From Bacillota bacterium (GTDB lineage Bacteria; Bacillota; Clostridia; Lachnospirales; Cellulosilyticaceae), in the NCBI GenBank assembly GCA_023410675.1, contig JAEYPM010000051.1, forward strand, positions 1-43,069: a stretch of 43,069 nucleotides of DNA. The letters run 5' to 3'. Numbering within the stretch: the first letter of the stretch is position 1; every line of letters starts with the position of its first letter. The notes below the pieces were generated by a model. The model did no database searches. It had not been told where the DNA came from and worked only from the letters and a program-made list of their open reading frames with translations. This document shows, in pieces, positions 1 to 8,558 of the stretch. The translations under genes and the position numbers were made by a program.

Positions 1-571
1 CTTTAGCCAACTCATAATTATATGCATTTAACTGTTCATGAGACAAGTCAGTAATAGTCCCTAAGACAGATTGATCATTAAACACAATGGATATATTTCC
101 CATACTTTTATCCATAGTATGTAAGTATATCATCTGCTCTTCTATTCTTTTTGTTGCTTTCACTTTATTGACTAGCTCCTCAGAAAAATATTGCGTTAAA
201 AATCCTTGCTGCATAATATCTACAACAACTAACTTAGAAATACTATTTTCTTTTTCTTTAATAAAAGCATCTATATTTAGGGCTGTTTGACTTACAACTT
301 CAGAAGAAAGTTTTTGACTTGTTGTATATAATGCTTTTTTAGAAACCGAAAAAGATACAGTACTAACAATAAGTAATGGTATAATTGAAAACAATGTTAA
401 TATAATGATTAATTTACTTTTTATTGATAGATTATTTTGTTTTTTATTATTCTTTTTACTTTCTATATTCTTAGTCATAATAGATGGAGATACCGCCTTT
501 TGTTTCGCACGTTCCGTAGATGCATTACCAGTTTTTTCTTTCTTCGGTAGCTTATACATTTTATTTTTCAT
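1..571 (-). CDS. Methyl-accepting chemotaxis protein-like sensor, N-terminal part (gene runs off the window)
   Basis: The minus strand is open from an ATG at 571 (AGGGAGG 6 nt upstream) to the window edge, giving about 190 codons with no stop. The first 50 residues are basic and Lys/Asn-rich, an unusually long cytoplasmic leader. One hydrophobic segment follows (about residues 52-75, with LIIILTLFSIIPLLIV) and then an extracytoplasmic region of Cache-sensor character. That order is typical of membrane-bound chemoreceptors, but the HAMP and signalling domains would lie outside the window, so a histidine kinase or diguanylate cyclase with the same sensor is possible. The topology is seen directly; the chemoreceptor assignment is inference. 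Confidence 0.6.
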   Translation of the reverse strand, partial: MKNKMYKLPKKEKTGNASTERAKQKAVSPSIMTKNIESKKNNKKQNNLSIKSKLIIILTLFSIIPLLIVSTVSFSVSKKALYTTSQKLSSEVVSQTALNIDAFIKEKENSISKLVVVDIMQQGFLTQYFSEELVNKVKATKRIEEQMIYLHTMDKSMGNISIVFNDQSVLGTITDLSHEQLNAYNYELAK

Positions 572-582
572 AACTACCTCCC

Positions 583-612
583 TAGTATAATAATAATAAT
601 ATTATTATACTA
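583..612. repeat. 13-bp AT-only inverted repeat before the sensor gene
   Basis: The arms TAGTATAATAATA (583-595) and TATTATTATACTA (600-612) are perfect reverse complements around a 4-nt centre. They lie about 12 nt upstream of the start codon of the receptor gene, next to its ribosome binding site. The repeat contains TATAAT-like hexamers, so it could be a promoter/operator or a 5'-UTR hairpin. No hallmark sigma-28 chemotaxis promoter was seen here. Confidence 0.5.
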
Positions 613-753
613 TATTTTTAAATTATTATAAATAAATTATTGTAATAAATATCAATATTAGTACTCCTATCTAGTAATATATGTACACATTTACCTAGAT
701 ACCTACAAGATAATCAAACTATATTAGATTTTTACATTTACTTTTTCACAATA

Positions 754-806
754 AAATACATCTTGACCCACTTAAATATTCTAGCCTAAGGAATCAAGAT
801 GTATTT
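754..806 (-). terminator. Probable terminator downstream of xylB
   Basis: 13-bp perfect inverted repeat, AAATACATCTTGA (754-766) and TCAAGATGTATTT (794-806), with a 27-nt loop. Read on the minus strand it is followed by TTTTATTG. It lies 60 nt past the xylB stop and before the receptor gene. The loop is long for a canonical terminator. Confidence 0.55.
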
Positions 807-865
807 ATTGAATTCACTTATTTAACCGATAATTATAAACTATAAATTATATCCGCTCATATTGC

Positions 866-2362
866 TTATAGAACTGATAACTCTTGGTACATTTTCTTTA
901 ATTGAGCATAGCCTTTTTTGAAGATAGGGTAATATTTATCATAAATTTTCGCCTCATCTGCTAATGGCTTAACTGTCTTACTTACCTTAATTAATTGACT
1001 ACATGCTTCTTCTACTGATGGGAACACGCCGCATCCTACCATAGCTAGGATAGCTGCACCATAAGCAGGTCCCTCTGAAGCTTCAACAATATGCAATTCT
1101 TGATTAAATACAGATGCTAATATCTGAGCCCAAAGTTCATTTCGAATGCCACCACCAGTTATACGAATTTCATTAATAGGAATTTGCATGTCTTTAACTA
1201 TTTCTAACGAATCTCTAAGCCCATAGCTTACACCTTCTAAAATAGCACGTGTCATATGTCCTCTTGTATGTATAGGTTTTAATCCTATAAATACTCCTGT
1301 TGCATTAACATCTGCATGTGGCGTTCTTTCTCCTGTTAAATAAGGCAAGAATATGAGTCCCTCACTTCCTGCAGGTACCTTTTCTGCTTCTTCTCTAAGA
1401 ATTTTATAGACTATTTCACTATCAATATCTTTATTCACTTCCTCTGCCCACCATTGCAGACAGTATGCTGCTGAAAGCATAACACCCATTTGCGTAAATG
1501 CCCCATTTGCATGATTAAATGAGTGAAGTCTATTTTTTTGATCCACCTCATATTTATCTGATGCAGCGAAAACCACACCTGATGTACCTAATGATACACT
1601 CACTGTGCCGTTTGATACAGTTCCTGTTCCAACAGCACCAACGGCTTGATCACCACCACCTCCGATAACCTTTACTTTGTCATTTAATCCTAACTGCTTT
1701 GCACATTCTTTTTCTACAATTCCTGTTACTTCATAACATTCATAAACTTTCGGAAGCCAACTTGGTTGGATATCTAAAATCTCAAGCATTTCTTTAGACC
1801 ATACTTTATTCTTCACATCAAAAAATAATGTTCCTGATGCATCGGCTACATCAATTTTATACTCTCCAGTGAGTTTATATCTAATATAATCTTTTGGGAG
1901 GAGTATATGAGCAATTTTGCTAAAAATTTCTGGCTCATTCTCTTTCACCCACATTACTTTGGGGCCAGTAAAACCTGATAACGCAATATTACCTGTATAT
2001 TGTGATAGTTTATCTGTGCCAATAACATCATTTAGATAATCACACTGCTTTTGTGTTCTTCCATCGTTCCATAAAATAGCTGGTCTAAGCACTACTCCAC
2101 TTTGATCTAGAAGTACTAGTCCATGCATTTGTCCACTAAAACTGATTCCTTCAATTTTATCACTGATACCTTTATTTTTTTCTACAATTCTCTTAATGGC
2201 ATCTTCAGTTCCTTGCCACCAGTCTTCTGGATTTTGCTCGCTCCATAATGGTTTTGGATAACTAATTGGATACTTACTTGAAGCACTATCTATAATAGCT
2301 CCTTTTTCATCGATTACAATGACTTTAACTGAACTAGTTCCTAAATCTATTCCTAAATACAT
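866..2362 (-). CDS. xylB: Xylulokinase
   Basis: FGGY-family sugar kinase of 498 residues, the usual length. It phosphorylates D-xylulose to D-xylulose 5-phosphate, feeding the pentose phosphate pathway. The N-terminal phosphate-binding motif GIDLGTSSVK is at residues 4-13, the catalytic Asp lies in GGGGDQAVG (about residue 238), and the C-terminal TGGGIRNELW motif is intact. The start is the ATG at 2362, preceded by AGGAGGGAAAAAGC. It follows xylA after a 152-nt gap containing a terminator-like hairpin, so it probably receives partial read-through of the xylA transcript. The adjacent isomerase supports xylulose over other FGGY substrates. Confidence 0.93.
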   Translation of the reverse strand: MYLGIDLGTSSVKVIVIDEKGAIIDSASSKYPISYPKPLWSEQNPEDWWQGTEDAIKRIVEKNKGISDKIEGISFSGQMHGLVLLDQSGVVLRPAILWNDGRTQKQCDYLNDVIGTDKLSQYTGNIALSGFTGPKVMWVKENEPEIFSKIAHILLPKDYIRYKLTGEYKIDVADASGTLFFDVKNKVWSKEMLEILDIQPSWLPKVYECYEVTGIVEKECAKQLGLNDKVKVIGGGGDQAVGAVGTGTVSNGTVSVSLGTSGVVFAASDKYEVDQKNRLHSFNHANGAFTQMGVMLSAAYCLQWWAEEVNKDIDSEIVYKILREEAEKVPAGSEGLIFLPYLTGERTPHADVNATGVFIGLKPIHTRGHMTRAILEGVSYGLRDSLEIVKDMQIPINEIRITGGGIRNELWAQILASVFNQELHIVEASEGPAYGAAILAMVGCGVFPSVEEACSQLIKVSKTVKPLADEAKIYDKYYPIFKKGYAQLKKMYQELSVL

Positions 2363-2446
2363 GCTTTTTCCCTCCTAATATTTGAATACATTACAAATGT
2401 GGCAGCTTACTATTTATCTTAATCGTGACCTAATGCTTTTTCCCTC
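2361..2446. repeat. 14-nt direct repeat around the xylB ribosome binding site
   Basis: The plus-strand string ATGCTTTTTCCCTC occurs at 2361-2374, where its complement is the xylB ribosome binding site and start, and again at 2433-2446. The second copy lies 72 nt upstream in the xylA-xylB spacer and is followed by TAG rather than a reading frame. It looks like a small duplication of the translation initiation region. Confidence 0.5.
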
Positions 2447-2466
2447 AAATGGCTGCATAGTGATTT

Positions 2467-2499
2467 ATAAAAAGCGACAAGTACTTAGAGTACTGCCGC
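2467..2499 (-). terminator. Intrinsic terminator/attenuator between xylA and xylB
   Basis: On the minus strand, GCGGCAGTACT pairs with AGTACTTGTCGC (2474-2499) around a 3-nt loop, with one bulge, and is followed at once by TTTTTAT. It begins 16 nt past the xylA stop. It should lower xylB expression relative to xylA. Confidence 0.75.
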
Positions 2500-2514
2500 T
2501 ATAATAACACCTAT

Positions 2515-3834
2515 TTACTTGCTAAGAATATACTGATTAAGAATGCTTTCTAGCATTTCTTGTCTTCCTGATTTTACTTTGATTTGATCATGTTCTAATG
2601 CATATTTTTCTAAACTTTCGAAACCTACATTTCCTGAAATGATCTCTTTTCCAATGCCTTCACTAAATGAGCTGTAACGTTCATCTTTAAACTTTTCAAG
2701 TACACCATCTTCAACAAGCTTAAGTGCTACTTTGAATCCTTTTGCAAATGTATCCATTCCAGCAATATAGCTTAAGAAAATGTCTTCTGCTTCAAAAGAA
2801 GCTCTACGTGGCTTAGCATCAAAATTAAGACCACCTTTGTGTAAGCCTCCATTTTTAATAACCTCATACATTACAAGTGTTGTATCATAAATGTTAGTTG
2901 GGAATTGGTCTGTATCCCATCCTAAGTTTGGATCACCAATGTTCGCGTCAATACTTCCTAATGCTCCATTAACACGTGCTAAATGGATTTCATGTTCAAA
3001 TGTATGTCCTGCAAGTGTCGCATGGTTTGCCTCAATATTGAGCTTAAATTCTTTCTCTAAACCATATTTTCTTAAAAAGCCAAGTACTGTAGCTGAATCT
3101 GTATCATATTGATGTTTTGTAGGTTCTTTTGGTTTTGGCTCAATTAATAGCTCTCCAGTAAATCCTATCTTCTTCTTGTAGTCAACTGCCATCTTAAGGA
3201 AACGAGCAAAGTTTTCTTCTTCTAGTTTCATATCTGTATTAAGAAGGGTCTCATATCCTTCACGGCCACCCCAGAATACATAGTTTTCTCCACCTAATTT
3301 TTTCGTAACTTCCATTGCTTTTTTAACTTGAGCTGCTGCAAACGCAAATACATCTGCTTCACATGTTGTTGCTGCTCCATGCATAAATCGTGGATGCTTA
3401 AACATACATGCTGTACCCCATAGCAATTTCTTTCCTGTTTCTTTCATGCGTTTTTCACAATAATCTATAACTTCATCAAGCATTGCATTAGTCTCAGCTA
3501 ATGTTTTTCCTTCAGGAGAAATATCTCTATCATGAAAAGCAAAATAATCGATATTAAGCTTTTCCATAATTTCAAAACAAGCATCTACCTTTGCTTTTGC
3601 GAGTTCAATAGGATCTGTTATATCGGCCCAAGGTCTTTCCATTGTGCCATCTCCAAATGGATCACCACCTGTGCCACACAAGGTATGCCAATAAGAAAGT
3701 GTAAATTTAAGATGTTCTTTCATTGTTTTCCCATTAATTACTTCATCAGGATTATAATATTTGAATGAAAATGGATTAGTTGACTGCGGACCTTCATAAT
3801 TGATTTTGCTTATATTCTCGAAGTATTGTTTCAT
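2515..3834 (-). CDS. xylA: Xylose isomerase
   Basis: Converts D-xylose to D-xylulose in the cytoplasm, the first step of the isomerase route. The 439-residue length fits the class II enzymes. Catalytic residues are visible in FAFHDRDISPEG (His101, Asp104), and the metal-binding motifs LLIEPKPKEPTKHQYD and NIEANHATLAGHTFEHE are intact. The start at 3834 has AGGAGGAGAAAATCG directly upstream. It lies ahead of xylB and behind a promoter of its own, with xylR further upstream on the same strand. Confidence 0.96.
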   Translation of the reverse strand: MKQYFENISKINYEGPQSTNPFSFKYYNPDEVINGKTMKEHLKFTLSYWHTLCGTGGDPFGDGTMERPWADITDPIELAKAKVDACFEIMEKLNIDYFAFHDRDISPEGKTLAETNAMLDEVIDYCEKRMKETGKKLLWGTACMFKHPRFMHGAATTCEADVFAFAAAQVKKAMEVTKKLGGENYVFWGGREGYETLLNTDMKLEEENFARFLKMAVDYKKKIGFTGELLIEPKPKEPTKHQYDTDSATVLGFLRKYGLEKEFKLNIEANHATLAGHTFEHEIHLARVNGALGSIDANIGDPNLGWDTDQFPTNIYDTTLVMYEVIKNGGLHKGGLNFDAKPRRASFEAEDIFLSYIAGMDTFAKGFKVALKLVEDGVLEKFKDERYSSFSEGIGKEIISGNVGFESLEKYALEHDQIKVKSGRQEMLESILNQYILSK

Positions 3835-3871
3835 AACGATTTTCTCCTCCTGTAAATTATTTTATAACACA

Positions 3872-3900
3872 ATTATACCTCTATGCTCTCTACTTTTCAA
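3872..3900 (-). promoter_or_regulatory. Sigma-A promoter of xylA
   Basis: Minus strand: -35 TTGAAA (3895-3900), 17-nt spacer, -10 TATAAT (3872-3877), 38 nt from the xylA start codon. An AT-rich near-palindrome (TTTAAATTATATTTTAAA) lies just upstream at about 3917-3935. The classical XylR operator TTAGTTTGTTTGGGCAAC was not found, so how xylR acts here is open. Confidence 0.8.
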
Positions 3901-3953
3901 CCTATTTTTTAAAAACATTTTAAAATATAATTTAAAAAGTAAGTATAAGCGTT

Positions 3954-5090
3954 CTATGTTAACTTCATAGTCTCTTCAAACCCTCTAAGTGCCGCTCCAT
4001 ACTTTGATGCCTTGTATCCAAGTACAGAAAATTCAATTTTCCTATCCGTTTTTAACATGCCACAAGAATATTGTGTCATTATTTCCTTAAAAAATGGCTC
4101 AATCTTTTCTTGATATTCGCTCATTTTTCCTCCAATAATCAAACAGTCTGGATCAAATATCAGAAATGCATTATTAATAAGCACAGCCAAATATTCTAGA
4201 TACTCTTTGATAACACATTTTTGCTCTAATATTCTTTCATCATAAATAGTAAACAATTCATCCAGATTATTAACCCTTTGATGACTGACTTTATTAAAAC
4301 TTTCAATAAGGCTGTTGATTGATAGATAGGGTTCAATGCACCCTCTATTTCCACAATTACATAGCTTGCCATCTTTTTTTACTACCATGTGGCCTATTTC
4401 TCCAGCTGACTCACTGCTTCCTATATAGTATCTTTTATCAAGTATAACCCCTGCACCTATACCTTCTTTAATAGAAATATAAATGGAGTTCTTATATTCT
4501 TTAGATACGCCAATAACACTTTCAGCAAAAGCTGCTAGTCTTGCTTCATTACCTACATAAATATTGATGCCTAACTCATTTTTTAAATCTTCTAGACTTA
4601 TGTTAGAAATATTTATATTAGGACCTTTTTTTAGTTGTAACTTTTCTTCTTCTACAAATCCTGGATAAGAAACGCCAATACTCATAATATTTTCATTCTT
4701 AAGAGCATAGCTCTCTAGCAAGGTTTGTACTATTTGCTTAATATCTTCATGCAATCCTTTTTTGGTATGATCTGCCGTTCCTTCTACAATCAGCTCAAGT
4801 TTTAGATTCATAAGACAATAGTAAATAGAATGTTCTTGAATATCAATACCTATACTAAAATATTGATTATAATTGATATCAATAAGCATTGGCTTACGTC
4901 CATATTCAACATCTGCAACCCCTATTTCCTCTATTACCCCTTCTTTTAACAAGCGGTTAACGTTCGCAGTAACTGTTGGTATGCTGATGTTCATGTTGTC
5001 CGCTAAGTCATACTTGGTCATAGATCCATTATTCCTCAACATTGCTAATATTATTCTTTCATGATTATTTCTTTTCTTTCTCTTTAACAT
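3954..5090 (-). CDS. xylR: ROK-family transcriptional regulator, probable xylose repressor
   Basis: Winged-helix DNA-binding domain at the N terminus (YDLADNMNISIPTVTANVNR) followed by a ROK sugar-kinase-like domain with the zinc motif CNCGNRGCIEPYLS and ESAGEIGHMVV. ROK repressors of this build bind xylose or a derivative and repress xyl operons. The frame is open to 5204, but that start would overlap the DUF445 gene by 55 nt. The ATG at 5090 has AGAGGG 9 nt upstream and gives 378 residues; the ATG at 5099 is the alternative. Position just upstream of xylA on the same strand supports the xylose assignment. Confidence 0.85.
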   Translation of the reverse strand: MLKRKKRNNHERIILAMLRNNGSMTKYDLADNMNISIPTVTANVNRLLKEGVIEEIGVADVEYGRKPMLIDINYNQYFSIGIDIQEHSIYYCLMNLKLELIVEGTADHTKKGLHEDIKQIVQTLLESYALKNENIMSIGVSYPGFVEEEKLQLKKGPNINISNISLEDLKNELGINIYVGNEARLAAFAESVIGVSKEYKNSIYISIKEGIGAGVILDKRYYIGSSESAGEIGHMVVKKDGKLCNCGNRGCIEPYLSINSLIESFNKVSHQRVNNLDELFTIYDERILEQKCVIKEYLEYLAVLINNAFLIFDPDCLIIGGKMSEYQEKIEPFFKEIMTQYSCGMLKTDRKIEFSVLGYKASKYGAALRGFEETMKLT

Positions 5091-5149
5091 TTTTTTCATC
5101 CCTCTACTCTTTAATGTATCTTGAAATCTAGTAATCATGTTCTTATTAT

Positions 5150-6055
5150 TTAGAAGAAATTCATAACACATCCCATGATAAATCCCAATAATGCACCTAA
5201 CCAAATAATTGCATTAAGCTCTTTTTTGATAATTGATAAAAGAATTTCTTCAAATTCCAATGGATCATAGGAAGCAAGTTTTTCTGTGACCATGTTTGAT
5301 ATATCTAAAATTTCTAGTATCCGTGGCATATTACTTATTACAAGCTTTTCATATGATTTAATAACTATTTCTTTCACTTTGAAATCATATATCTTTACCT
5401 TTTTTATTATCTCACTAAGTGGCCTATCTAACAAATCCTGACCCTTTTTTTCTACTAACTGATTAACTAAAGGTCTTGCTTCATCAGCGATGATTTGATT
5501 GATAACTGGCTCAAGCTTTACTGCCATATCATCTATACGTTTGTCCTTAATCAAAAATGAGAATGCCCCAAATAATGATTTATCTAAACCACCTTTTAAT
5601 TGTTCCACAATTTTTTCTGTAGCTATTTTACCTAAATTCAAATCTACAATTTCACTATATAGTTTATCAGTTATAGATTCTTGAATACTATGCTTCTTTT
5701 TTTCTAAATATTCTTCACCGATAAACTGTTCAAGAAGGGATTGTATCGTTTTATCACACGACTCATATTTGGCTATTTCTCGATCAATTTTTTCATTCAT
5801 ATACGTATATATTTCTTCTCTTTTTAGGGTTTTAGCCAATGTTTCTTCATTGATAAGCTTATCAGCTATAACTTGTCCAACACTTTTCGCAATCCTATTC
5901 TTCTCTTTTGGAATAATCCCTGGTGTAAATGGTAGTCTTTTCCCAAAAAGATAAATCGGTTTTATAGGTCTAAATAACATCTTAATGGCTATACCATTGG
6001 TTATATAGCCAATTATAGCTCCTGTTATTGGTCCTATAAATAAATCATAATTCAT
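5150..6055 (-). CDS. DUF445 family membrane protein
   Basis: About 301 residues with the family hallmarks: an N-terminal membrane segment (GPITGAIIGYITNGIAIKMLFRP), the motif LPFTPGIIPKEKNRIAKSVG, repeated amphipathic helices, and a C-terminal membrane segment (IIWLGALLGFIMGCVMNFF). The role of the family is not established; Bacillus relatives are YheB-like. The frame is open to 6106, but AAGGAG 9 nt before the ATG at 6055 favours that start and removes an overlap with the upstream gene. Confidence 0.85.
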   Translation of the reverse strand: MNYDLFIGPITGAIIGYITNGIAIKMLFRPIKPIYLFGKRLPFTPGIIPKEKNRIAKSVGQVIADKLINEETLAKTLKREEIYTYMNEKIDREIAKYESCDKTIQSLLEQFIGEEYLEKKKHSIQESITDKLYSEIVDLNLGKIATEKIVEQLKGGLDKSLFGAFSFLIKDKRIDDMAVKLEPVINQIIADEARPLVNQLVEKKGQDLLDRPLSEIIKKVKIYDFKVKEIVIKSYEKLVISNMPRILEILDISNMVTEKLASYDPLEFEEILLSIIKKELNAIIWLGALLGFIMGCVMNFF

Positions 6056-6093
6056 GATGTCCATCTCCTTAGTGTTCATTCTACCAGACGCAT

Positions 6094-6534
6094 TTACATT
6101 GTGCAAATTAGTCCTTCTAAAATACCTATAGCATCTTCAATAAATTTAGGGCACATACTCTTAAACATTCCTTTTTCATTTAATAATGTATACTCTTCTG
6201 GATTAGATAGGTCATACCCTAATAATTTTTTGCAAATAATAGTCCCATATTTATCTTCAAATCGTCTTATAAATTCACTCGTTAAAGCATGTGCCTTACT
6301 TTTTGTTTCTGTATCTCCTTCTATATAATGACCATACTTCAATCCTAACACCATTATTGCTCCCGTTACTGCTCCACATACTTCTCCCTTTCTCATGCCA
6401 CCACCAAAACCTGTAGCAATCTTTAAAGCGAGCTCCTTGTCACAATTGAATTCTTCACAAAAAACACTTAATACAGCTTGGCTACAATTAAATCCACAAC
6501 CAAAAACTTTTAATGCTTCTTCTTTTCTGTTCAT
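6094..6534 (-). CDS. C_GCAxxG_C_C family protein
   Basis: About 146 residues, carrying the conserved cysteine pattern of this family: FGCGFNCSQAVL near the N terminus, GEVCGAVTGAIMVLGL in the middle, then single cysteines toward the C terminus (CKKLL, MCPKFIEDA). Proteins of this kind may bind a metal or redox cofactor; no reaction is firmly known. The ATG at 6534 is preceded by GGAGGAGACGTA and is preferred over the ATG at 6558, which would overlap the lgt stop codon. It is tightly spaced after lgt, so probably co-transcribed. Confidence 0.85.
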   Translation of the reverse strand: MNRKEEALKVFGCGFNCSQAVLSVFCEEFNCDKELALKIATGFGGGMRKGEVCGAVTGAIMVLGLKYGHYIEGDTETKSKAHALTSEFIRRFEDKYGTIICKKLLGYDLSNPEEYTLLNEKGMFKSMCPKFIEDAIGILEGLICTM

Positions 6535-6554
6535 TACGTCTCCTCCTATTTGAT

Positions 6555-7334
6555 TCATTGATTTGTATCAAATAAGTGTTCATCTTGACTAGCTTTTGTT
6601 TTCCTAAGCACAAACACCCATCCAATAATAAAAATAAAAACAGAAATAAATTGTGAAGTGGACAAAGTACCCACGCTTCCTCGTACTAAATCGCCTCTAA
6701 AAAATTCAAGTATAAATCTACCTAAACTATAAAAAATTAAATAAAATCCTGCTACTTGTCCTTCTTTTTTGCTTCTTTTAGCAATTAGAATCAATAGAAT
6801 AAAGTGAATAAAGTTAAGTCCGCTTGATATTAACTGTGTAGGGATTAAGTGAATACCATTTGGTGCAAAGTCAGATTCATGAAAGACAATACTAAAACCA
6901 CTTGTCGTCTGCATGCCATAGCAACATCCCGCTAAGAAGCAGCCAATCCTTCCAAAGCCTTGAGCTAATGCAACAGAGGGCATCACAAGATCAAAGTACT
7001 GCATAAAGCTTATCTTTGCTTTTTTGCAATATAAAAATCCTGCTATAACGCCGCCAATAATGCCACCATAGACTACATATCCTCCTGCTATATCTATAAG
7101 AATGGTTGGATCAGATAATACTTGTTTTATTTGCGTTATAATATAAAGAAGTTTTGCTCCAAGTATGCCACCAAGCACACCCCAAATAGCTATGTTCGTG
7201 AGCTTATTCTCATCTAATTTCATCTTTTTTGCCCTGTAACTTGTTGTAGCATAAGCTGCTATGATACCCATTGCTATCATTAGTCCATACCCATAGATTG
7301 TAACTGGTCCAATTGATACTAACTCATTTTTCAT
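6555..7334 (-). CDS. lgt: Prolipoprotein diacylglyceryl transferase
   Basis: Integral membrane enzyme that moves diacylglycerol from phosphatidylglycerol to the lipobox cysteine of prelipoproteins. The length of 259 residues is normal. There are about seven hydrophobic segments, and the Lgt signature is present as GRIGCFLAGCCYG, with GGYVVYGGIIGG before it and SLGRFILEFFRGD near the end. The start at 7334 has GAGAGG 10 nt upstream. It heads a short minus-strand group with the C_GCAxxG_C_C and DUF445 genes. Confidence 0.95.
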   Translation of the reverse strand: MKNELVSIGPVTIYGYGLMIAMGIIAAYATTSYRAKKMKLDENKLTNIAIWGVLGGILGAKLLYIITQIKQVLSDPTILIDIAGGYVVYGGIIGGVIAGFLYCKKAKISFMQYFDLVMPSVALAQGFGRIGCFLAGCCYGMQTTSGFSIVFHESDFAPNGIHLIPTQLISSGLNFIHFILLILIAKRSKKEGQVAGFYLIFYSLGRFILEFFRGDLVRGSVGTLSTSQFISVFIFIIGWVFVLRKTKASQDEHLFDTNQ

Positions 7335-7413
7335 TATCGTTAATCCTCTCAGAATGGTATTCGTTACTTAAGCTTCACAGCATCAAGTAATAACTATATA
7401 CTTTGCATTTTGT

Positions 7414-7587
7414 TTACATAAAAATACATACGAAATATTCCCTTGACTTCAAATGTTCCCATGCACTTCCTTCTTTTGTATAAAAAAATTCAACTTTCCA
7501 TTCACCTTGATCTGTGATTTCACTCATAGTAATGGGATCTAGGCGTGCAAAATAGTCGTCTAATTCCTTTCTTAATTGGCATGTCAT
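7414..7587 (-). CDS. Small hypothetical protein (57 aa)
   Basis: ATG at 7587 with a strong AGGAGGAGAAAA ribosome binding site; stop at 7414. The 57-residue product is acidic to neutral and rich in aromatics (GEWKVEFFYTKEGSAWEHL), without a signal peptide or transmembrane helix, and ends in Cys-Ile-Phe-Met. It fills what would otherwise be a 320-nt gap between lgt and the membrane protein gene. I do not recognise the family. The strong ribosome binding site and ordinary codon use suggest a real gene. Confidence 0.6.
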   Translation of the reverse strand: MTCQLRKELDDYFARLDPITMSEITDQGEWKVEFFYTKEGSAWEHLKSREYFVCIFM

Positions 7588-7655
7588 TTTTCTCCTCCTG
7601 AAGCAACTTGATATAAATAGGTATAATCCCTTTTTATTAATTATCTTAATACCAT

Positions 7656-8483
7656 TTATCTTAATAATTTCATTCCAAAAATAATGTCATCATTATATCT
7701 ATAAATATCTTCTCTCATATAGTCATCAAATGAAAACTTTACTATATATCTATTTTGATTTTCATAAGCTAAGTAATTTACTTCTTCTAGAATCAACTCT
7801 CTATCAGTATCTTTTATATAGATAGCTGGTCTATAATCCTTAAAAGCTTGGACACTTCCCATATGTATTTCAACTTCTATATAATCAAATTTGACCCCCT
7901 TACCTGGTAGGTAATGACCAAAATTTGATACTTCTATTCCTATTGGTGATATAACGCCTTCAGCATATCTTGCCATGGTATCTGTTGCCCGAACATTTGA
8001 GTAATCTTCTTCTCCTATTATTTTTACAATAACTTTTTCTACTGTTGACCACTTACCTATAGGCACTATCTCATCTAATACATAAGTATGCCCTTTGCTA
8101 CAATATGAATATTTACTTGTCCCGACTTTATCCTCGTACCAATTCGGCAAACCATCATTATCGAAATCTCCTTGTGCTATATGTGATAAAGGGCCTCCTA
8201 AAAAAAGTGCTTTATTCACATACCATATCATAGTGGATAGAATGAGGAAAAACAAGCTTACCTTTTTAATATAGACTCTATCTCTAAGTACCATTTTAAT
8301 ACACACTAATACTGAAATTGCAAGTAATATAATCTTTATATATCCTATCCACACACCAAACCCATAGGCAAAAAAGCCTCCGCCCGTGTCTGTTCTTCCA
8401 AAATACTCAAAGTTACTAACAATATAAATCTCTAAAATAATTGCACTTACTATAAATCCTATTAAATAATAAGGTTTTTTCAT
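7656..8483 (-). CDS. Membrane protein with a TSP3-like calcium-binding loop
   Basis: About 275 residues. Three hydrophobic segments lie at the N terminus (LIGFIVSAIILEIYIV; YIKIILLAISVLVCIKMVL; VSLFFLILSTMIWYVN). An extracytoplasmic region follows that contains GDFDNDGLPNWYEDKVGTS, which matches the DxDxDGxxxxxE loop of thrombospondin type-3 repeats. The rest is beta-rich and unrecognised. The longer reading starts at a TTG (8495) with no usable spacing; the ATG at 8483 has AAAGG about 12 nt upstream. The function is unknown; a surface or cell-wall role is only a guess. Confidence 0.65.
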   Translation of the reverse strand: MKKPYYLIGFIVSAIILEIYIVSNFEYFGRTDTGGGFFAYGFGVWIGYIKIILLAISVLVCIKMVLRDRVYIKKVSLFFLILSTMIWYVNKALFLGGPLSHIAQGDFDNDGLPNWYEDKVGTSKYSYCSKGHTYVLDEIVPIGKWSTVEKVIVKIIGEEDYSNVRATDTMARYAEGVISPIGIEVSNFGHYLPGKGVKFDYIEVEIHMGSVQAFKDYRPAIYIKDTDRELILEEVNYLAYENQNRYIVKFSFDDYMREDIYRYNDDIIFGMKLLR

Positions 8484-8558
8484 TTTTCTATCCAACCTTT
8501 ATATTATTGGGTTTTATAAAGATTATCCATTTAATTCCTTGCTCAATCCTCACAAGGT

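Noticed and set aside
87..590. Two plus-strand open frames at the left edge
   Set aside because: They are antisense shadows of the minus-strand receptor gene, which has a proper start, ribosome binding site and membrane segment.
6094..6106. Overlap of DUF445 and C_GCAxxG_C_C genes
   Set aside because: It exists only if the far-upstream DUF445 start is used; the well-placed AAGGAG selects the start at 6055 and removes it.
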